Assembly (NCBI GenBank): GCA_004525875.1
Contig: SPBQ01000043.1
Coordinates: forward strand, 1-10,278
Direction: 5' to 3'
Source of the DNA: Myxococcales bacterium
GTDB lineage: Bacteria > Desulfobacterota_B > Binatia > UBA1149 > SPBQ01
DNA: 10,278 nt
Below, piece by piece: positions 7,601-10,278 of this stretch; the stretch's first letter is position 1; the number at the start of each line of letters is the position of its first letter. The notes under the pieces are model-generated. The model saw nothing but the letters and a program-made list of their open reading frames with translations, made no database searches and was not told where the DNA came from. Made by a program: the position numbers and the translations under genes.

Positions 7601-8005
7601 TGGCTGGCCGAGGCTCACCGCGGGGCAGGCAGGCTCGACACGGCTCGAACGACGGCCGAGGAAGCAATCGTTGTCGCGCGCTCGTGCCACACACCCATCG
7701 GTGGCCTGGAGGGGCGGCTCGCGCTGGCGCGCACCCTCCTGGCGAGCGAGGGTGCCGCGGCACGAGCGACCGTCGAGACTCTCCTCGACGAAGCGCAAGC
7801 GACGGTGGAGGAGTGCGGCGCACGCGTGTTCGAGCCGCAGATTCTCGCGGAGCGCGCGTGCCTGGCGGAGCTCGCCGGCGACGATGGAGCGCGGCTGTGC
7901 AACCTGCGTGCAGCCCATCGATTGTTCACCGACCTCGGCGCCGGCGGTCACGCTGAGCGAACAGCCAAGAGGTTTGGCAAGAGCGCCAGGCAACAGCCGA
8001 GCTAG
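4610..8005 (+). CDS. Zinc-ribbon / class III nucleotide cyclase / STAND-ATPase signalling protein
   Basis: This 1131-residue soluble multidomain protein begins with two zinc ribbons (C3-x2-C6...C17-x2-C20; C30-x2-C33...C44-x2-C47). A class III adenylate/guanylate cyclase domain follows (about 86-267), with both metal-binding aspartates, D95 (F-A-D-V) and D139 (T-G-D-G). An ATPase module starts near 284 (L-S-R-F-V-G-R). It has a Walker A with Ala in the first position (A316-D-A-G-V-G-K322-S), Walker B L442-F-I-D-D and the STAND-type R527-T-G-G-N-P-F-F. A winged-helix-like segment lies near 581-599, then about 480 residues of Ala/Leu/Glu-rich TPR-like helices. Such proteins are thought to sense a ligand or partner through the helices and switch with ATP. 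In the cyclase, positions normally Lys, Asp and Asn appear as Q135, H213 and G216, while R220 remains, so cyclase activity is doubtful. AGGGGG at 4593-4598 is a plausible ribosome site. Confidence 0.93.
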   Translation: MRCPKCQHENEDDARFCGACATPLNDGDACPSCGRSCKPGQKFCSGCAHPLTDPAGSTPARNPAAYTPKHLADKILSSRSALQGERKQVTVLFADVKGSMELAEQVDAEQWHGILDRFFQILSDGVHRFEGTVNQYTGDGIMALFGAPIAHEDHAQRACYAVLHLRDRLRRYAEELKRTRGLNFSVRVGLNSGEVVVGKIGDDLRMDYTAQGHTVGLAQRMEQLASPGQAYLTVHTARLVEGYFTLRNLGEFELKGSEKPVGVFELEGLGRLRTRLDMSRTRGLSRFVGRGDEMATLEAALEQSIRGQGQVVGIVADAGVGKSRLCFEFAERCRARDIPVYEGHCPAHGRTIPFLPVLELLRGYFGITDQDRAQAAREKIVGRLLLLDRAFEELLPLVFDFLGIGEGGDRGPRIDPDARQRQLFAFLRQLIQARSEREPSVLFIDDLHWIDPGSDAFIAQAVEATATTRTLMLVNFRPEYQAAWSRKTYYRQVPLVPLGPEAIGELITELLGADRSVAALPALIRERTGGNPFFAEEIIQSLIESEHLQGARGAYRLVTPVERLGVPSSVQSVLSARIDRLPPREKQVLQAAAVIGREFDEPCLSRVAEQTAEDLSAALPALTTLEFVVEEVLYPRAEYAFKHPLTHEVAYNSQLADRRARVHAAVARAIEALEPEKLDDRAALLAHHCELGGEPLEAARWNARAAERSRTADPSAAVRQWKKVHDLIGPQPDSEEAEWFRMQACLQVVSVGGWRLGGSREMLTALFDEGKALGEKRGDDVYLAELALAYTAFVGLSTGDMRDYAERSREVARLADKVADPDLQCAASVIVGYSHYRLGRLVESLEAVMRGRELSMDDHARGMRTIGINTYAWTFMQGAWTELHLGRIAMARQIRERGLELCRSSNDQENLIWTLAQSALLEYVSGDLASGEADALEALHVAETIGSPFSQVVALDRVGLARVMREDWDGAVDVLGRSRSLLRQYGTGLEQEAELLAWLAEAHRGAGRLDTARTTAEEAIVVARSCHTPIGGLEGRLALARTLLASEGAAARATVETLLDEAQATVEECGARVFEPQILAERACLAELAGDDGARLCNLRAAHRLFTDLGAGGHAERTAKRFGKSARQQPS

Positions 8006-8023
8006 CTTCGCCGCTCCGGAGTC

Positions 8024-8044
8024 GTCGCTGGAGCTTCGAGCGAC
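8024..8044. repeat. Inverted repeat downstream of the cyclase-ATPase gene
   Basis: GTCGCT at 8024-8029 is exactly complementary to AGCGAC at 8039-8044 with a 9-base loop, 19 bases after the stop of the signalling gene. It could form a small hairpin, but the stem is short and no T-run follows, so intrinsic termination is doubtful. The rest of the 110-base gap before the nitroreductase shows no clear promoter. Confidence 0.25.
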
Positions 8045-8103
8045 CCTGAGGCGTCTGGTGTCACGCGGGAGCGTCGGCTATGAGCCAGTGCACTCTGGCA
8101 ACG

Positions 8104-8109
8104 AAGGAG
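8104..8109 (+). promoter_or_regulatory. Ribosome binding site deciding the nitroreductase start
   Basis: AAGGAG lies 6 bases before the ATG at 8116 and is the strongest site in the region. A competing GGGAG at 8067-8071 lies 8 bases before an upstream in-frame ATG at 8080. The stronger site and the family's usual N-terminal length favour 8116. Confidence 0.6.
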
Positions 8110-8115
8110 CTCGTC

Positions 8116-8775
8116 ATGGCAATGGATCTCGGCACCGTCGATCATCTTCTCACCACCACCCGCTCGGTACGCAAGCGACTCGACTTCTCCAAGCCGGTCT
8201 ATCCCGAAGTCATCGAGACGTGTCTCGAGATCGCGTTCCAGTCGCCGACGGGCTCCAACCAGCAGGGCTGGGGCTGCGTGGTCGTCACCGACGCGGCCAA
8301 GCGCAAGGCCATCGCGGATCACTACCGAACCGCGTTCAAGCTCTACCTGGAGAATCCACCGCAGCCGCCGAACTATGGTGAGGACGACGTCCGCTTCGAG
8401 CAGATGCCGCGCGTCGTCGATTCCGCCAGCTACCTCGCCGAGCACATGCACGAGGCGCCAGTCTTTCTCATCTTCACCATCCAGGGGCGGGTCGAGGAGG
8501 GCGGTGTGCTCATGCAGGCGTCTATCTACGGATCGGTGCTGCCGGCCGCGTGGTCGTTCATGCTGGCGGCGCGTGCCCGCGGACTCGGCAGTGCCTGGAC
8601 GACGCTCCATCTCATGTACGAGAAGGAGATCGCCAAGCTCCTCGACATTCCGGACGAAATCACCCAGACCGTGCTCATCCCGGTGGCCCGCTACACCGGC
8701 AGCGACTTCAAGCCGGCCAAGCGCATCCCCTCGACGGAGATCACGCACTGGAACGTCTGGGGCGCACGGCGCTAG
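8116..8775 (+). CDS. Nitroreductase-family FMN oxidoreductase
   Basis: This is a 219-residue protein of the nitroreductase fold, which binds FMN at a homodimer interface and transfers hydride from NAD(P)H to nitro compounds, quinones, enones or other acceptors. The N-terminal phosphate-contact motif T14-T-R-S-V-R-K-R21 and the flavin-contact segment S43-P-T-G-S-N-Q-Q-G-W52 are present. The C-terminal half has the usual A-R-G-L-G-S-A-W turn before the last helices and strand. No export signal is visible. The physiological substrate cannot be inferred, since family members include dehalogenases, BluB-like enzymes and generic reductases. The start at 8116 is chosen for its ribosome site; 8080 would add 12 residues. 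An acyltransferase follows 21 bases downstream and the AGGAG overlapping this gene's stop (8774-8778) suggests a shared message. Confidence 0.9.
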   Translation: MAMDLGTVDHLLTTTRSVRKRLDFSKPVYPEVIETCLEIAFQSPTGSNQQGWGCVVVTDAAKRKAIADHYRTAFKLYLENPPQPPNYGEDDVRFEQMPRVVDSASYLAEHMHEAPVFLIFTIQGRVEEGGVLMQASIYGSVLPAAWSFMLAARARGLGSAWTTLHLMYEKEIAKLLDIPDEITQTVLIPVARYTGSDFKPAKRIPSTEITHWNVWGARR

Positions 8776-8796
8776 GAGAGTCGACGCCGAGCCTCG

Positions 8797-9600
8797 GTGC
8801 TCTCTGAGCTGGTCAGCCTGGCGCGCACGTTGTTGACCCTGGCGGCGATCTTGCCAGGTCTCGTCGCCGGCCTGGCGACGTTCGTGGTGACGCGCGACAG
8901 GCGCCGCGCCGTGAACCGTTCGGTTGCCGTCTGGGGTGAGCTGGGCACGCGGGCCGCGCGCATCGATCTCGATGTCCGGGGCGCTGCGTGGTTGGAGTCC
9001 GCGCGCCCTTGCATCTTTCTCATCAATCACCAGGGCGGCGTCGACGCGATCATTCTCTGCGCCCTGCTGAAGCGAGACTTCGTCGGCGTCGCCAAGGCGG
9101 AGATCCGCCGCAATCCCTTCCTCGGCCCCGCGTTCGTCTTCGCGGGTACGATCTTCGTCGATCGCTTCGACAGCGCGCGTGGCGCGCAGGCTCTGCGGCC
9201 GGCGCTGGATAGGCTCGCGCGGGGAGCGTCGATCGCGATCGCCCCCGAGGGTACGCGTGCGGCCGGGAACGAGATGGGTGCGTTCAAGAAGGGGGGCTTC
9301 CGGATCGCGATGGCGGCGGGCGTCCCGGTCGTGCCGATCGTGATCTGCAACTCTGGCGACGTGCTCCCGCGTGGAGCGTGGATCATGCGGCCGGCGAGGG
9401 TTCGCGTGGTGGTTCACGCGCCCATCGTGACCGACGGATGGACCCTGGAAACGCTCGACGCCGAGATCGAGCGGGTGCGCACGTTGTACCAGAGTACGCT
9501 GGGTAGCTTCGCTACAAGGAGAGAGGGGGATCCAGGACTCGATCGTGCGAAACCTCGAAGGTCGAGTCGCCACGTGCGCGATGATCTCGGGCCGAGGTAG
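8797..9600 (+). CDS. PlsC-type 1-acylglycerol-3-phosphate acyltransferase family protein
   Basis: This is a 267-residue membrane-associated acyltransferase carrying all the motifs of the PlsC/LPLAT family. They are N77-H78-Q-G-G-V-D83 (catalytic H-x4-D), F120-V-D-R (acceptor binding), P150-E-G-T-R (phosphate binding) and V176-P-V-V-P. An N-terminal hydrophobic helix (about 5-31) would hold it at the inner membrane. The family transfers acyl chains from acyl-ACP or acyl-CoA to lysophosphatidate, though some members use other acceptors. The C-terminal 30 residues are Arg-rich and outside the usual domain. The start must be the GTG at 8797, because the nitroreductase stop (TAG at 8773-8775) is in the same frame and no better start lies between. 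The AGGAG at 8774-8778 is 18 bases away, farther than usual, so initiation may be weak or coupled to the gene upstream. Confidence 0.92.
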   Translation: MLSELVSLARTLLTLAAILPGLVAGLATFVVTRDRRRAVNRSVAVWGELGTRAARIDLDVRGAAWLESARPCIFLINHQGGVDAIILCALLKRDFVGVAKAEIRRNPFLGPAFVFAGTIFVDRFDSARGAQALRPALDRLARGASIAIAPEGTRAAGNEMGAFKKGGFRIAMAAGVPVVPIVICNSGDVLPRGAWIMRPARVRVVVHAPIVTDGWTLETLDAEIERVRTLYQSTLGSFATRREGDPGLDRAKPRRSSRHVRDDLGPR

Positions 9601-9833
9601 GCCTTGGGTACCTCCGAAAACTCCGATATCGCGAGTCTGCAGTCAGCCTCGTAGCTGAGCCACCGGCCAGGTCGCGGCTTGCGCGGGTCCGCCGCTTCCA
9701 AACTCTTGCAGCGATCGGACGCGCACCGACCTGGGATCGGGACAGGGACAGCGCCTGGCTGATCCCGAGCCCCACCGACCCGGAGATCCGGGGGCACTCG
9801 ATCCGGCCTGCCCCAGCAGCCTTTGGCGAACTG
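9601..9833. other. Convergent intergenic gap with two possible hairpins
   Basis: The 233 bases between the stop of the acyltransferase and the stop of the minus-strand repeat gene hold no supportable gene. Two hairpins can be drawn. The first pairs 9732-9740 with 9759-9767 around an 18-base loop, with core GGGATC/GATCCC and two G-T wobbles. The second pairs CCCGG at 9779-9783 with CCGGG at 9788-9792 around a 4-base loop. Either could act for either converging transcript, but neither has a T-run on either strand, so a true intrinsic terminator is not shown. Confidence 0.3.
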
Positions 9834-10277
9834 TCAGTCGCAGGGATTTGGTTCGCAGCTTCCCGCGCCGATGTCCGTGCCGCCTTCGGCAGCGCAATGC
9901 TCCGGCGCGAGATCCTCGCACACCGGCTCGCCCTCGATCGTGAGGCAGCAACGCGGCGGCGGTGGCGGTGCCGGGCACGGATTGGGCTCACAGCTTCCCG
10001 ATCCGAGATCGTTGCCGCCTTCGGCCGCGCAGTGCTCCGCCGTCAGCTGCAGGCACACGTTCGCTTCTTCGCCCGCTAGGCAGCAGCGAGTCGGCGGTGG
10101 CGGCGCCGGACACGGGTTGGGCTCACAGCTTCCCGATCCAAGATCGTTGCCGCCTTCGGCGGCGCAGGCCTCGGCCGTCAGTTGCAGGCACACGTTCGCT
10201 TCCTCGCCCGCGAGGCAGCAGCGCGTCGGTGGGGCCGGGGCCGGACACGGGTCGGGCTCGCACGTGCCGGGTCCGAG
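9834..10277 (-). repeat. Tandem 135-base coding repeat
   Basis: On the minus strand the units are 10277-10143, 10142-10008 and 10007-9873, each 135 bases (45 codons), followed by a partial unit from 9872 to 9837. By eye the first two units agree at 40 of 45 residues and the second and third at 33 of 45, mostly differing in the stretch after the CC pair. The array clearly began before the window edge. Confidence 0.92.
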
Positions 10278-10278
10278 A
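9834..10278 (-). CDS. Cys/Pro-rich tandem-repeat protein, C-terminal part (probably secreted)
   Basis: A minus-strand frame stays open from the window edge to the TGA at 9836-9834, giving 147 residues of a protein whose beginning lies beyond 10278. The GTG at 10193 is an internal valine of a repeat, not the true start. The visible part is three full 45-residue repeats plus the first 11 residues of a fourth, then D and stop. Each repeat has six cysteines: a C-E-P-[DN]-P-C pair, a Pro/Ala linker, a C-C pair, one cysteine about nine residues later and one in E-x-C-A-A-E-G-G. The even cysteine number and lack of hydrophobic segments suggest disulfide-bonded extracellular modules. From memory the pattern resembles Cys-rich 'CC...GG' repeats seen in large surface proteins of deltaproteobacteria and planctomycetes; no function is known to me. 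There is no catalytic motif. Confidence 0.85.
   Translation of the reverse strand, partial: LGPGTCEPDPCPAPAPPTRCCLAGEEANVCLQLTAEACAAEGGNDLGSGSCEPNPCPAPPPPTRCCLAGEEANVCLQLTAEHCAAEGGNDLGSGSCEPNPCPAPPPPPRCCLTIEGEPVCEDLAPEHCAAEGGTDIGAGSCEPNPCD

Noticed and set aside
8002..9573. A 523-codon minus-strand frame antisense to the nitroreductase and acyltransferase
   Set aside because: It has low-complexity Arg/Asp/His composition, no motifs, and both plus-strand genes below it have intact catalytic motifs.
9732..9792. Intrinsic terminators for the converging genes
   Set aside because: The stems are present but no T-run follows on either strand, so they are noted only as possible hairpins.
9643..9833. 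Possible extension or decayed copy of the repeat protein in the convergent gap
   Set aside because: I read the minus strand past the stop in the other frames and found no cysteine-repeat pattern.
9897..10079. Plus-strand 60-codon frame across the repeat array
   Set aside because: It is the antisense of the 135-base repeats; the minus frame gives the regular cysteine pattern and runs uninterrupted to the edge.

Overview
The window is GC-rich, tightly packed bacterial chromosome with short gaps and all complete genes on the + strand. The gene mix suggests a Gram-negative, deltaproteobacterial-type lineage (Myxococcota, Binatota or Desulfobacterota-like). It comprises a CrtI/PYROXD2-type FAD oxidoreductase with an Alvin-type ferredoxin, a large zinc-ribbon/cyclase/STAND-ATPase protein, and a Cys/Pro-rich tandem-repeat protein. 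That assignment comes from gene style only; there is no rRNA or other phylogenetic marker here, so it is weak.

Left end (1-3376): a minus-strand gene leaves the window at base 1. Its 25 visible codons look like the start of a TetR/AcrR repressor. It diverges from a probable operon: a 2[4Fe-4S] ferredoxin, an FAD-dependent oxidoreductase (start overlapping or adjacent to the ferredoxin stop), and, 18 bases on, a DUF445 membrane protein. An AT-rich patch with an imperfect inverted repeat (150-177) lies in the divergent gap and is the best operator/promoter candidate in the window. The simplest reading is a ligand-regulated redox unit acting on a hydrophobic substrate, with the ferredoxin as electron carrier.

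Middle (3377-8005): a hormone-sensitive-lipase-family alpha/beta hydrolase with an intact Ser-Asp-His triad is followed by a 1131-residue signalling protein. The latter has two N-terminal zinc ribbons, a class III nucleotide cyclase domain, a STAND/AAA ATPase and a long helical (TPR-like) C-terminus. Its cyclase keeps both metal-binding aspartates but has lost several other canonical catalytic residues.

Right part (8006-9600): a nitroreductase-family flavoprotein and, 21 bases after its stop, a GTG-started PlsC-type acyltransferase with all the family motifs. They look co-transcribed.

Right end (9601-10278): after a 233-base convergent gap comes the C-terminal part of a minus-strand gene made of 45-residue repeats with six cysteines each, probably a secreted or surface protein. 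Its beginning lies outside the window.

Several genes (oxidoreductase, ferredoxin, esterase, nitroreductase, acyltransferase) fit lipid or hydrophobic-compound metabolism, but no complete named pathway can be read. I see no mobile element, CRISPR array, RNA gene or obvious defence system.
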